NCBI GenBank assembly: GCA_029216955.1 | Contig: JANAVB010015600.1 | Location: forward strand, 24,446,538 to 24,510,537 | Length of the DNA: 64,000 nt | Direction: 5' to 3' | DNA from: Iris pallida | Taxonomy: Eukaryota > Streptophyta > Magnoliopsida > Asparagales > Iridaceae | Shown: in pieces, positions 21,503 through 31,000 of the stretch | Layout of the letters: the number at the start of each line of letters is the position of its first letter | Position numbering within the stretch: the first letter of the stretch is position 1 | The notes under the pieces: model-generated | Seen by the model: the letters and a program-made list of their open reading frames with translations, nothing else | What the model was told of the DNA's origin: nothing | The model's database searches: none | Program-made: the position numbers and the translations under genes

Positions 21503-24190
21503 TTAAGGCCATTGTTTGTCTGCTGGTTGTGACTCAGGCTTCTGGGCTGTATCGGCCACCATAGCCTGCTTGCCTCTGTTGTCCCGGTTGTTGGAGGGGC
21601 TACCCCCATTGTCGTTGCTGGTGTTGGGACGCTTGCCCTTGTTCTCTCCTTCCGAGATATGCAACCCCAGTTGGCGAGCCTTCTTCAATCGTTCTTCGGC
21701 ACTTGTAGCACTGATGATAAAAGCCTTCCAGTCGTTGAATTGACTTTCGCCCATCCAGAGACTAATTGTTGGGAGTAGTCTCTTTTGGCAAATTTCAATC
21801 AAGGAAGAGTCCGGATTGCCAGATGGTAACTTCATTGCGGTTTGACGAAACCGCTCAATGTAATTCCTCGTCAGCTCTTTCTCTCCTTGGACGATATCCA
21901 TGAGGGTAGACATTGTGACGTCCTGTCCTACCTCATAGAACCTCTCTAAGAACAAGCGCTTGAAGCCAGCGAAGGAGTGGATGCAATTGTCTGGCAGGTT
22001 GCGGTACCAATCGAAGGCGACTCCTTCCAATGCCCCAATGAATAATCGCGTGAGGATAGCGTCATCATGGGGCAGATGGTCGGTAGTGACCTCAAAGTAA
22101 GTGATGTACCGACTTGCTGAAGTCTTGCCATCATATGGGCTGATATTGAACGGCTTATATCTTGGTGGGAATGGAACATCCCTCCATTCAGTAGGATATG
22201 GTTGCCGTATTCTGAGGTCTTGAGAGTTTTCTCGGGCGTAGAACATTGCTCGGATCTCCTGAACCTCTCTCCTTACTTCTCGGGCCTCATCTGTCGCGGT
22301 AGGGGCCGTTATCTCGGGAGGATTATTGCCCGGGTTCGGTGCCGCTGAATTTGAATCTATGTTGATTGCGGGACCCGCGCTTGTCTGGCCAGGTGTCACT
22401 CCCTGCAGAGTAGGAAGCGCCGCTTTGATTTCGTCTACAGACTTGACCAAGGCGTGCAGTATGGCCTCCAAAGTGTCGATGCATTGGCGATCACTGGAAC
22501 CGTCTTGATTGTTGTCTGTCATGAACACCGTCTTTACATGAGGAGTGACGGAAGGAATGGTGGAGGATGTGCCCTCCGAGTCGTATCCATGCATCGAGAA
22601 ATCATCAAGATATGTAGGAATGTTCTCGTCGGGTTCAGACTCGGAAGGAACAGTTCTCCCAGCTTCGGAGCTTGCTTCGTCTTGAGATTTATGGATGTCC
22701 CCAGGGACGTCGGCCTCTGTTGCATCTGTCGGGGGAATTGCTTCCTCCGATCCGTCTTCCTGGAATGTCGGATTGTCGTGGATGTTCGAAGGAGTGCTAC
22801 CCCCAGTTCCCACGATCCCCAGTGATGTGGACGAGGAATCCTCTACTGCAGCAGATTTTGTTTTTGAACGGGTGTGTTTGAATACTCCAGTGGAGGACAA
22901 CCGTTTAGCCGACAATTTCTTAGTTGTAGCGGTTGATATCTTCGGGCTGGAGATGCTTGTCTTCTTCCCTCTTTCCTTAGTGGGGACTTTCTGTACGAAA
23001 TTGCAGGAGACAACATGAGGTACCTCGTCCTCCGAGTTCGGATGCTGCAATCTTTGGAAGACGGATGGCCGGTCTTCTGTCACTGCCGCGTTGTTGCAGC
23101 AGCAGTTGACGATGATCTGGGTGCAGTGACGTCCATGTGAGGATTCTTTGCACGCCGATTCCCCTTCTCTTTCCTTACGTATGTGGAGGATAGCCTCGCA
23201 CAGGTCAGAGGAACCACTTTGTCCGTTTGCCGCCGGGGACTGGACTCGAGCGGTTCTATACAACTTCCCATCAGAGGCCCGCGTGATAATCAGCGGGACG
23301 CCCCGGTAGTCAGAGGTTGGGGCAGCTGTCTGGGTTCGATGAGCCCGCGCTGCCCTAGACTTCTTCTTCTTAGCACTTGCGGGTGCGTAGTAGGAAGAGT
23401 CCAAATTGAATACCACAGAGTCTGGATTATCATCCAGAGAACTATCAGGGTCCGGACCGTATGAGAGACGGTCGAAAACTGATCGAGAGGAGCGTGGAGC
23501 GGACGCTATGCGGCTAGGTCTGGAAACCGTGCAGGCTGTCTGCATGCGGTTGTCTTCTGTCGTCGGATGCTTTCTTATGCGGCTAGGAGTCACGACCGTG
23601 CAGGCTGGCCGCATACAGTTGGCATCTGTGGCCGCATGGGTTTTCTGCAAACGATTGACTTCAATAGCCGCATGAGTCTCATCCATGCGGTTGGCAACTG
23701 TAGCCGCATAGGTTATGCGGCTGACAGATGTGACCGTATGAGTTTTCTTCATGCGGTTGGCGGATGTAGCCGCATGAGCTCTCTCCTTGCGGCTAATACC
23801 CTTCTGCGGCTCGGATCGCGTAGAGTTCCTCTTTGCCCCTGCAAGTCCAGCATCATAGTGTTTTCTTCTGCCGGACTTGGGGACAGCGGAGTTGTCTACG
23901 GTCTGAAGTGGGGCCGCAAGGGAGTCTTTCCCGCCATCTTGAGCAACAGAGGGTACCCCATCGAGGGCTTGAGGAGGAGCAAATGATTTTGTCCTCCACT
24001 CTTTGCGAGCCTTCGTGGTGCGGGTGCATTTCTGGACCGGACCAGTGCTGCCTTCGAAGAGCATCTCTTCGAACGCCTGTTGGTCGAAGCGGACGACCAT
24101 CTTCTGTTGTGTGGAGCAAAGTTTGGCTGCATCCGATTGCGTCACCAACTCCTCAGCCGTGGAGAAGTTCGTCCCCAGCAGAGTCGCCAT
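21503..24190 (-). CDS. Element B gag, intact 895 codons
   Basis: It starts at ATG 24190, which overlaps the primer-binding site. The N-terminus MATLLGTNFSTAEE is conserved in A and C. Residues about 130-230 are a degenerate repeat (NRMKKTH, NRMDETH, NRLQKTH) encoded by DNA with about eight exact GCCGCAT or ATGCGGC motifs. An acidic low-complexity stretch follows. The retrotransposon gag domain lies at about residues 660-830: EWRDVPFPPRYKP, FDWYRNLPD, LFLERFYEV, NYIERFRQTAMKLP. It stops with TAA at 21503-21505; the frame then continues into the knuckle region, so the stop is probably a mutation. Confidence 0.88.
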   Translation of the reverse strand: MATLLGTNFSTAEELVTQSDAAKLCSTQQKMVVRFDQQAFEEMLFEGSTGPVQKCTRTTKARKEWRTKSFAPPQALDGVPSVAQDGGKDSLAAPLQTVDNSAVPKSGRRKHYDAGLAGAKRNSTRSEPQKGISRKERAHAATSANRMKKTHTVTSVSRITYAATVANRMDETHAAIEVNRLQKTHAATDANCMRPACTVVTPSRIRKHPTTEDNRMQTACTVSRPSRIASAPRSSRSVFDRLSYGPDPDSSLDDNPDSVVFNLDSSYYAPASAKKKKSRAARAHRTQTAAPTSDYRGVPLIITRASDGKLYRTARVQSPAANGQSGSSDLCEAILHIRKEREGESACKESSHGRHCTQIIVNCCCNNAAVTEDRPSVFQRLQHPNSEDEVPHVVSCNFVQKVPTKERGKKTSISSPKISTATTKKLSAKRLSSTGVFKHTRSKTKSAAVEDSSSTSLGIVGTGGSTPSNIHDNPTFQEDGSEEAIPPTDATEADVPGDIHKSQDEASSEAGRTVPSESEPDENIPTYLDDFSMHGYDSEGTSSTIPSVTPHVKTVFMTDNNQDGSSDRQCIDTLEAILHALVKSVDEIKAALPTLQGVTPGQTSAGPAINIDSNSAAPNPGNNPPEITAPTATDEAREVRREVQEIRAMFYARENSQDLRIRQPYPTEWRDVPFPPRYKPFNISPYDGKTSASRYITYFEVTTDHLPHDDAILTRLFIGALEGVAFDWYRNLPDNCIHSFAGFKRLFLERFYEVGQDVTMSTLMDIVQGEKELTRNYIERFRQTAMKLPSGNPDSSLIEICQKRLLPTISLWMGESQFNDWKAFIISATSAEERLKKARQLGLHISEGENKGKRPNTSNDNGGSPSNNRDNRGKQAMVADTAQKPESQPADKQWP
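23495..23815. repeat. GCCGCAT motif cluster inside gag of element B
   Basis: About eight exact copies, some as GCCGCAT and some as ATGCGGC on the plus strand, plus ACCGCAT-type variants (ATGCGGT). Unlike the LTR and intron, both orientations occur here and the array is translated. Confidence 0.85.
24172..24189 (-). other. Element B primer-binding site
   Basis: TGGCGACTCTGCTGGGGA on the minus strand, three bases after the 5' LTR end. It begins with the TGG complementary to a tRNA CCA end. I recall similar sites in Ogre/Tat elements assigned to an Arg tRNA, but did not verify this. The preceding A makes ATG, so gag starts inside the site. Confidence 0.85.
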
Positions 24191-24192
24191 CG

Positions 24193-25624
24193 TGTTCGCC
24201 AGGAAATATAAAATAGCAGAACAATTATCGGAGGACTGGACTTTTACTTCACGTTACAAACTTGCTTGTACAAAAAAAGCCTAGGGACGAAAACCTAGGT
24301 ACAGCAGTCTAAGTACAATTGTTTATTTTTGATTCTGGGGGGTGACGATAGAGGCTCGGGAAAGCGACGGCCGCTCTGCCATACTCCTTGGACGATCGGT
24401 ACGCAGCCTTGGCTCGGGGAAGATCTGCTTGGCGTTGACGAAGAAATGCTCTTCTTGCTCTCCTCGTGTTGCTCTCCTGGCTTCTCTCTCTCTCTGTGTA
24501 TCAAAAGGGGGAGCTCTATCTGTATATCTCTCTCTCTTTTTTTTATTCTTTTGTTCCCGATTCTTTTTGCAAGGAAATGATGCTGGCTATTTATAAGAGT
24601 GGGGTGTGATCATTAGGGTTTGCTAATGATCATTTGTTTGGAATGTCGGCGCTCCTTCGATCTATCTGAACCCTTGATCTTGATTACAATGAATCCAGGC
24701 CATTAATGCGGGTAGCACCGAATCTTGTGAGCAGTTAATGTTAACTGCTTTAAATCTTCGTGATTGATTATGCCAGTGTCTGATTGCTCGCCACGTGTCC
24801 CGTTGGCTTGATGATAAATGATATGCCCTGATCTCAGTAATTATGATGAGGATGTCAAATATATTTATTGGGATTCGGTTAAATCCTTGATTGATTCGAT
24901 GCCACGTGTTTTGATTGCGGGTCCCGCCAGAGCCGCATAGGATAGGCAACACTTGAACCGCAGGGAGACAATCTTCATGAGCCGCATAGGACAATGCTTT
25001 ATTGAGCTGCAGGGGATGAACTCTCAATGAGCCGCATATGCATAGTCTCTGCGAACCGCATAAGCTAGCGTTGCATTGAGCCGCAGTGAATAGATTCTCA
25101 GTGAGCCGCATGTGCATGGTCACTGCGAGCCGCATAAGGCAGCGTTGTGTTGAGCCGCAGGGACTGGGCTCTCAGTGAACCGTATATGGCTGATCTCTAC
25201 TGGCCATATAGGGTGACTTCTCAGTGAGCCGCATGAAGCTGTCCTCCATTTAAGCCGCATGAGACTTGCCACGTGGCAACCTAGGACTTCTGACGGATCG
25301 GGTCAGAGATTTTCTTCTTTTCCCGAAGAGTCTGTCATTATGGCAGAACCATTATGACACTTTATGCCAGAGCCGTCACGGTCGTCGAGTCGTGTCAGAG
25401 CATTAAATGAGGCCACTAATCAAATGGCCAGCTGTAGGAAAGGATCACAAGGGGGCACGTGGCGTCGATCGAGCCGCATATTCCTGCTGAACCGTATACA
25501 CTCCCGAGCCACATGAGACTAAGAGTCTTCTTTGAACCGCATAAGACAGCTCCTGTATGAGCCGTATGGGCTTCTTACTCGGAGCCGCATGGACCATTAT
25601 TCTGATATTTTCCATGCTTCTACA
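24193..25624 (-). repeat. Element B 5' LTR
   Basis: 1432 bp, matching 7677-9107. On the minus strand it begins TGTAGAAG and ends GGCGAACA. It includes the inverted repeat at 24607-24632 and a GCCGCAT array at about 24930-25610. Confidence 0.95.
24588..24595 (-). promoter_or_regulatory. TATA box of element B 5' LTR
   Basis: Minus-strand TATAAATA in CTCTTATAAATAGCC, oriented toward gag and about 400 bases before it. The inverted repeat lies just upstream. Confidence 0.75.
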
Positions 25625-25629
25625 GTTCT
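25625..25629. repeat. Target-site duplication of element B, right copy (GTTCT)
   Basis: It directly follows the CTTCTACA end of the LTR and matches 7672-7676. Confidence 0.93.
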
Positions 25630-26269
25630 TGGGTCTTGATGGCTCTTGATTATATAGAGAGTGATTAATCTGAGCCACATAATTTCTAGCATACTCTGCA
25701 TCTGGATCTCTTGTTTTGTTCTCGATCGGTATGGTTTTTTGACACCAGAAGTGCTTCCCAAATGGGTTTGATTAACTTTTTCTCTTAGATCAGTTGGAGG
25801 TAAAACATTGGTTTTTGATACTTGGAGTTTTTCTTCCATTGATCTGGATATTTGGAGAGAAGGAAGAGTTGAACCACCCCCTTGATTAGGAGTTGGTAAC
25901 AGACCCTCTTTCATAGACAAATTATGTGCCCAATTCGAAGAAGTCGTAGAAGAAGACATTAAGAAATATTTCTTCTTAGACTTGTTCAAGTTTTGAGACA
26001 TAGAATGTCCAGAAGGAAGAGTAGTCAAAAGACCATCTCCTTTTCTTTGACTAACAAAAACTGTCAGTCAAAGCTGTTCCTGAAGTAAACACTACAGGAG
26101 CAGAAGAAACAACTAAAGAGTTGTTTCTTTTCGAAGGGACTTTGTGTGCCATTTGTGAAGGAGCCTTAGCAAGACCACCCCCAGTTCTAGTAGAAGTTGG
26201 CAAGGAAGAAGAGATAGCTAAAGAGCTATTCTTCTTAGATAATGAATTCGGAATACACGCTGAAACAGG

Positions 26270-26505
26270 TTTGGTTAAAGAACCAGTGCTGTTAGCGTGA
26301 CTTTTGAATTTAGAAATACACGCTGGAACAGATTTGGCTAAGGAGCCAGTGCTATCAGCGTGATTTTTGATTTTGAGATTGCACGTTGGAACAGGTTTGG
26401 CTAAGGAGCCAGTGCTGTCAGCGTGACTTTTGACTTTGAGATTGCACGCTGGAACAGGCTTGGCTAAGGAGCCAGTGCTGTCAGCGTGACTTTTGACTGC
26501 TGTCG
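26270..26505. repeat. In-gag tandem repeat, about 63-66 bp unit
   Basis: Units contain CAGCGTGACTTTTGA and GCACGCTGGAACAGG, repeated four times with few changes. AGCGTGACTTTT also recurs in the element A LTR near 27925-28035. Confidence 0.85.
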
Positions 26506-26796
26506 TCCTCGAGCACACAGGAGTGTGCGTGCTTGTAGTAGAGTTCTTGCCTGTGTTAGGAGTAAACACTGTGGCAGAAACTTCACCATTGTTTGCCAAC
26601 AGATTCTTAGGGACGTAGACAGATCGTCCCTTCGACTTGGCAGTGATGATGGAGGCTGAAGTGTGCTTGCCACCCTTAGCCCGGTGTATTTCTTCGTAGG
26701 CGAGTTGATCGAGTTGGATCGATATCACCTTCTTCGTCGAGCCGACTGACGAAGTATCGCATTGAGTTGTTGCCATCTCAGAAGAGGAGATGGTTT

Positions 26797-26814
26797 TCCC
26801 TAGCAAAGTCGCCA
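26797..26814 (-). other. Element A primer-binding site
   Basis: TGGCGACTTTGCTAGGGA on the minus strand, three bases from the LTR end, the same layout as in B and C. Confidence 0.85.
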
Positions 26815-26994
26815 ATTTGTTTTCTATAAATAAATTCACTTTATTTATTATGTTTCTGGGAAAATACAACTGTAGGAATCCGATCTAGAAGACGATCGGT
26901 TTATCCCTTGGACGATGCGAAGAAGAAAAGCTCTCTAGAATTTTACAGTAATTTAGATATCTGTGTATCTGTACAATGAATGAGAAAAGAACTC

Positions 26995-27002
26995 TATTTA
27001 TA
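26995..27002 (-). promoter_or_regulatory. TATA box of element A 5' LTR
   Basis: Minus-strand TATAAATA in TTCTATAAATAGAGTTC. Confidence 0.7.
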
Positions 27003-27204
27003 GAATAAAAAATAACTGCAAAGATAACTGTTTTCACAACCTGTACATAGTTGAGAATCACGCAGGATTCAACATACGCAAGGTTATGAGCAGTTACTGG
27101 ACGTGGCCTGTAACTGTTGGACACATGGCAATCGTGCATGAGTCGTGTGCAAGTTACAGGACACGCAGGTGAGAGATCAGTGGCATGGCTGCCACGTACT
27201 CCAA

Positions 27205-27525
27205 TTTGATGAAATCCACGCAGACTTGTTGAAGACGAAATCCACGCAGCCTTGTTGAGGACGAAATCCACGCAGACTTTGTTGAAGACAAAATCCACGG
27301 AGCCTTGGTTGAGGATGAAATCTACGCAGCCTTGTTGAAGACAAAATCCACACAGACTTGGTTGAGGATGAAATCCACGCAGCCTTGTTGAAGACAAAAT
27401 CCACGCAAACTTGGTTGAGGATGAAATCCACGCAGCCTTGTTGAAGACAAAATCCACGCAGACTTGGTTGAGGATGAAATCCACGCAGCCTTGTTGAAGA
27501 CAAAATCCACGCAGACTTGGGGCAA
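27205..27525. repeat. 53-bp tandem repeat in element A LTR
   Basis: About six units, each made of two 26-27 bp halves: one with GATGAAATCCACGCAGCC, one with GACAAAATCCACGCAGAC. The repeat creates long artificial open frames on the minus strand. Confidence 0.92.
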
Positions 27526-28053
27526 AAAGCTTCAGAATACACGCTAACTGGAAGCAGAAAGCTCAGAATTCACCCAAGCTTGAGGAAGGAACATAGAAGT
27601 TCTAAATACACGCAGACTTGAGTCAGAACTGCCAGCTGTCTTGATTCGACGCGCCTCGACTGACACAAAATCTCTGACATTTGATTGCCTTGTCAGTCAC
27701 ATTAAATGACAATAAGGTCTTTTTGGCACGCCAACTTGGTAAAGGCTGAGTCTTGTTAAAGAAGATTTCGAAAATCACGCAATAGTCGGCTGTGATCTCT
27801 CGAGTTTCGTGCATACGTGGCATATGAAGAGATATTCTTTGACTGTAGTACTGTCAGTCATAATGATACTCTGACAAATGATGAGCTGTATCTGCGTATA
27901 TTTGAGGAAATAGTCTGGTAGAACCCAGCGTAACTTTTAAACATTGTCTTGATCAATTCAGCGTGACTTTTAGACATTGTCCTGATCAACTCAGCATGAC
28001 TTTTAGATTTTGTCCTGATCAACTCTGCGTGACTTTCATTTTTGAGGCCTACA

Positions 28054-28058
28054 GCAGC
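28054..28058. repeat. Expected target-site duplication of element A (GCAGC)
   Basis: The five bases after the LTR end, within the LSGRC codons of element C RT. The partner copy lies outside the window, so this rests on structure only. Confidence 0.6.
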
Positions 28059-28059
28059 G

Positions 28060-31000
28060 TCCAGACAGATTCGAAATAAACCTCCTGATGTACGCAAGTC
28101 GACCTTGGAATCCTCGTAGCTCTTTTAGGTTGCGTGGAGGACGCGTCTCTTGAATGGCTTTGTTCTTCTCGGGATCCACGTGTATACCTTTAGAGGTAAT
28201 GACGAAGCCGAGAAACTTGCCACTAGAGACACCCAAGAATGACTTGGTGGGATTCATTTTGAGTTGATGTTGGCGCATGAGATTAAAGATTGTTCTCAAG
28301 TCTTGAATGTGATATTCTTTCAGACGACTTTTGACGGCGATATCGTCAACATAGTATTCGACAGTCTTGCGGAGATGATCTTTGAAAATAGTACTCATAG
28401 CCCGTTGGTAAGTTGCACCAGCGTTCTTGAGACCGAATGGCATCACTGTGTAGCAATAGACACCACGAGGAGTGCGGAAAGAAGTATGTTTTTCATCTTC
28501 ATGATTCATCTTGATCTGATTATATCCAGAGAATCCATCCATGAAAGATATTCGCTCGAACCCACAGGTATTGTCAATCATGACATCCATGATAGGGAGA
28601 GGAAATTCATCTTTTGGACATGCTTCATTAAGATCCCGGAAGTCGATGCAGACTCGAACTTTGCCGGTTTTCTTCAGAACTGGAACAACGTTGGCCACCC
28701 AGCCAGGATATTGTTCTTCTCGAATAAAGCCACAAGCGATGAGCTTCTTGACTTCATCATCGATCGCGTCCATCATTTCTGGTTTGAAACGCCGTTGTTG
28801 CTGCTTAACTGGTTTTGCATTGGGCAAAATGTTCAGTTTGTGTGTAGCAATCTTGGGATCTAAACCTGACATGTCTTCATAACTCCAAGCAAAGACATCG
28901 ATATATTCTTTAAAAAGAAGAATCAACTCTTGTTTGTCTGCTTCTGGAATATTCTTGCTGATGAAGATTGGACGAGGTGACCCGCTTTCTCCTACATCAA
29001 CTTGAACTAATTGATCTTCAGTAGGAGGTTCTCGTTGTTCAAAGCGAAGTACCCATTGATTATCCATGTGTTGAGCCCAAGGATCCGTTTTAGGATTTTC
29101 TTCAACGTCCTCGTCATAGCCTTCTGGAAGTTCAGCGGAGACCATGTTAGAAGATATGATCAGCTGATAGACTTCACCGATGCTGGTGTCAGAATCCCAT
29201 AATCTGGAATCAGAAGAATTAGAACGTTCTTCGCTATCAGAGTCGGAGACTGCTGGGGATAAAATCGGAGGAGAAGCATATCCGAGACCTTTCTTGGTTC
29301 TGCTGTAGTACATCTCTGATTTTCCTTTCGGAACGGTCGTACGAATAGGAGTTTGTCTACCTTTACCGTAATTAAGGCCACTTTTGAAATCATAGCCCAT
29401 TTTTCGGATGATGTCTTTAGATTGTTGACTGTAATGACGGAGTTGGAGACGTCTTGTATCGTTACTCTTGCTATCATCCGTATAGCTGAATTGTTGTTCT
29501 GGTCCTTTACTAAAAAGTATTGGACTTTCGCCTTTCTTTCGAGCAGGGACAATACGGAAAGAATCATCTGGATCTTCAAATGAGATTTCTGTTTGAAGAG
29601 ATTGCACAACTCCCATTGTAAATGATTGGAAGCTATCTAACATATCCAAATAGCATTTAGTATAATAAATGACATCTGTATACTGGAAAGTAGATAATTT
29701 TTCATTGATCTGTACATTCGTATTTACAACAGGACCTTTAGCCTTAGCATGCTTGGTCAGATTAATTACAAGAGGGGGAGAAGAAGAACGTGGAGGTGGC
29801 TTGTTACGACGGAGGTCGATAACAAGTGGCTCAGAGGTGGTGAGCTCCCTTTTTTTCTTGTTGTGACTTAGATCAACAACAAGTGGCTCAGAAGAAGTGA
29901 GCTGCTTTTTGTCCTTGTTCCGACGTAAGTCGATAACAAGTGGCTCAGAAGAGGTGAGCTCCCTTCGATCTTGATCACTGTCAACTGGTTTTTTCTGGAC
30001 TGGCAATTGAATAGCCAGTGGTTTAGAAGATTGAGGATGAGAAACTCGTCCTTTGACAGGTATAATAAGAGTATCTTTAGATACTGCTTCTGATTCTTCT
30101 TCAGTGTCTAAGGCTAGCACAACCTTCATGAATTCATCCTTGTACATCCGAGCATCGTTGCAGTTTGCTTCAACGCCTTTGAAAGGATAGAGATCCGCAA
30201 CCTCCTTTTGTATCTCTCCATTGCCATCAACATATTTAAAACATTGATGAAGAGTTGATGGAACAATGTTATGCTCATGTAGAAATGGTCTCCCCAATAA
30301 AGCATTGTAAGAACAACCATGATTGTCGATGATATAGAAAGTCACCTTTGTGCGAAGATTGCCTATCTGGAGTTTTAGGCGAATCTTGCCCAAAGGTTCA
30401 CTTCTCCCTTGATTGAATCCAAGGATGGTGGTAATTGTATTGGAGAGACTATACACGGGGATTTTCAGAGCATCGAGCATTGTCCTTGGCATTATGCTGA
30501 GAGCAGATCCTGGATCTATCAGGATACGATCAACTTTCATCGAGTCGACGTACCCTGTATAATAGAGAGGACGATCATGTCTATTGTCTTCCAACAACAT
30601 GTCATCTTGTGTGAAAGTGATGTTCGAAATTAGCTCCGGAATACTATGACAATGGAGACAAGAGACAGGCTCTGCTTCCGGCTTCTTGAGAAGGGCTAGA
30701 CAAGTCTCAGCTTGCATGAGAGCTTCACTTAGAGTTTCTCGCGTCTCTTTGGAAAGATGCAAAAGCTCAAAGATAGACAGCCTTGCTGGTGTATTGGCTA
30801 ATTGAGCCAATATATCGATGTTGTAAGGCTTTTTAAGCCCTGTAGGGGATGATTTCTTCAAGGGTTTATCAAAGTGGACTTGTTGCTTGCCTTTGTCAGC
30901 AACCACTGGCTTTGGAGGAATGGGAACTACAACTGGTGAGGAAGTAGAAGGAATCTCTTCAATAGAAGCAGATTGTGCTGGAGCAGGTTCAGAAGAAGAG

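Larger units (their letters stand above)
7677..25624 (-). mobile_element. Complete Tat-lineage gypsy element B with antisense gene (17,948 bp)
   Basis: Two near-identical LTRs (7677-9107 and 24193-25624) begin with TGTTCGCCA and end with CTTCTACA on the plus strand and are flanked by GTTCT. The coding strand is minus. Order: 5' LTR, primer-binding site, gag-pol in one frame (24190 to 15521), a repeat-rich spacer, a plus-strand gene (9445-14359), purine tract, 3' LTR. The total length is large for a gypsy element and is due to the extra gene and spacer. It sits in gag of element A and is the innermost, hence youngest, insertion of the nest. Confidence 0.95.
25630..26814 (-). pseudogene. Element A gag, N-terminal part
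   Basis: The minus strand reads LATLLGKTISSSEMATTQC from inside the primer-binding site; the expected ATG is TTG here, so the start codon may be lost. A tandem repeat of about 21 residues follows (KSHADSTGSLAKPVPAC), four to five times. The frame shifts near 26040: the first frame ends at 26051 and the second (26028-25630) continues with ISRSMEEKLQ and related text up to the B insertion. The matching continuation is 7671-5911. Confidence 0.8.
26818..28053 (-). repeat. Element A 5' LTR
   Basis: 1236 bp from TGTTTTC to GCCTACA (plus strand). The inner edge is fixed by the primer-binding site. The outer edge is fixed because element C's RT text (LSGRC) stops at 28054. The other LTR is outside the window. 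TATA on minus at 26995-27002. Text near 26875-26920 (TAGAAGACGAT, CCCTTGGACGATG) also occurs in the element C LTR. Confidence 0.88.

Noticed and set aside
22454..22825. Plus-strand open frames inside element B gag and pol
   Set aside because: They lie opposite well-supported minus-strand coding sequence and have no recognisable features.
26885..27542. Long minus-strand open frames reading FILNQVCVDFVFNKAAW repeatedly
   Set aside because: They are produced by the 53-bp tandem repeat in the element A LTR, whose unit length and composition leave frames open. No domain or start context supports coding.
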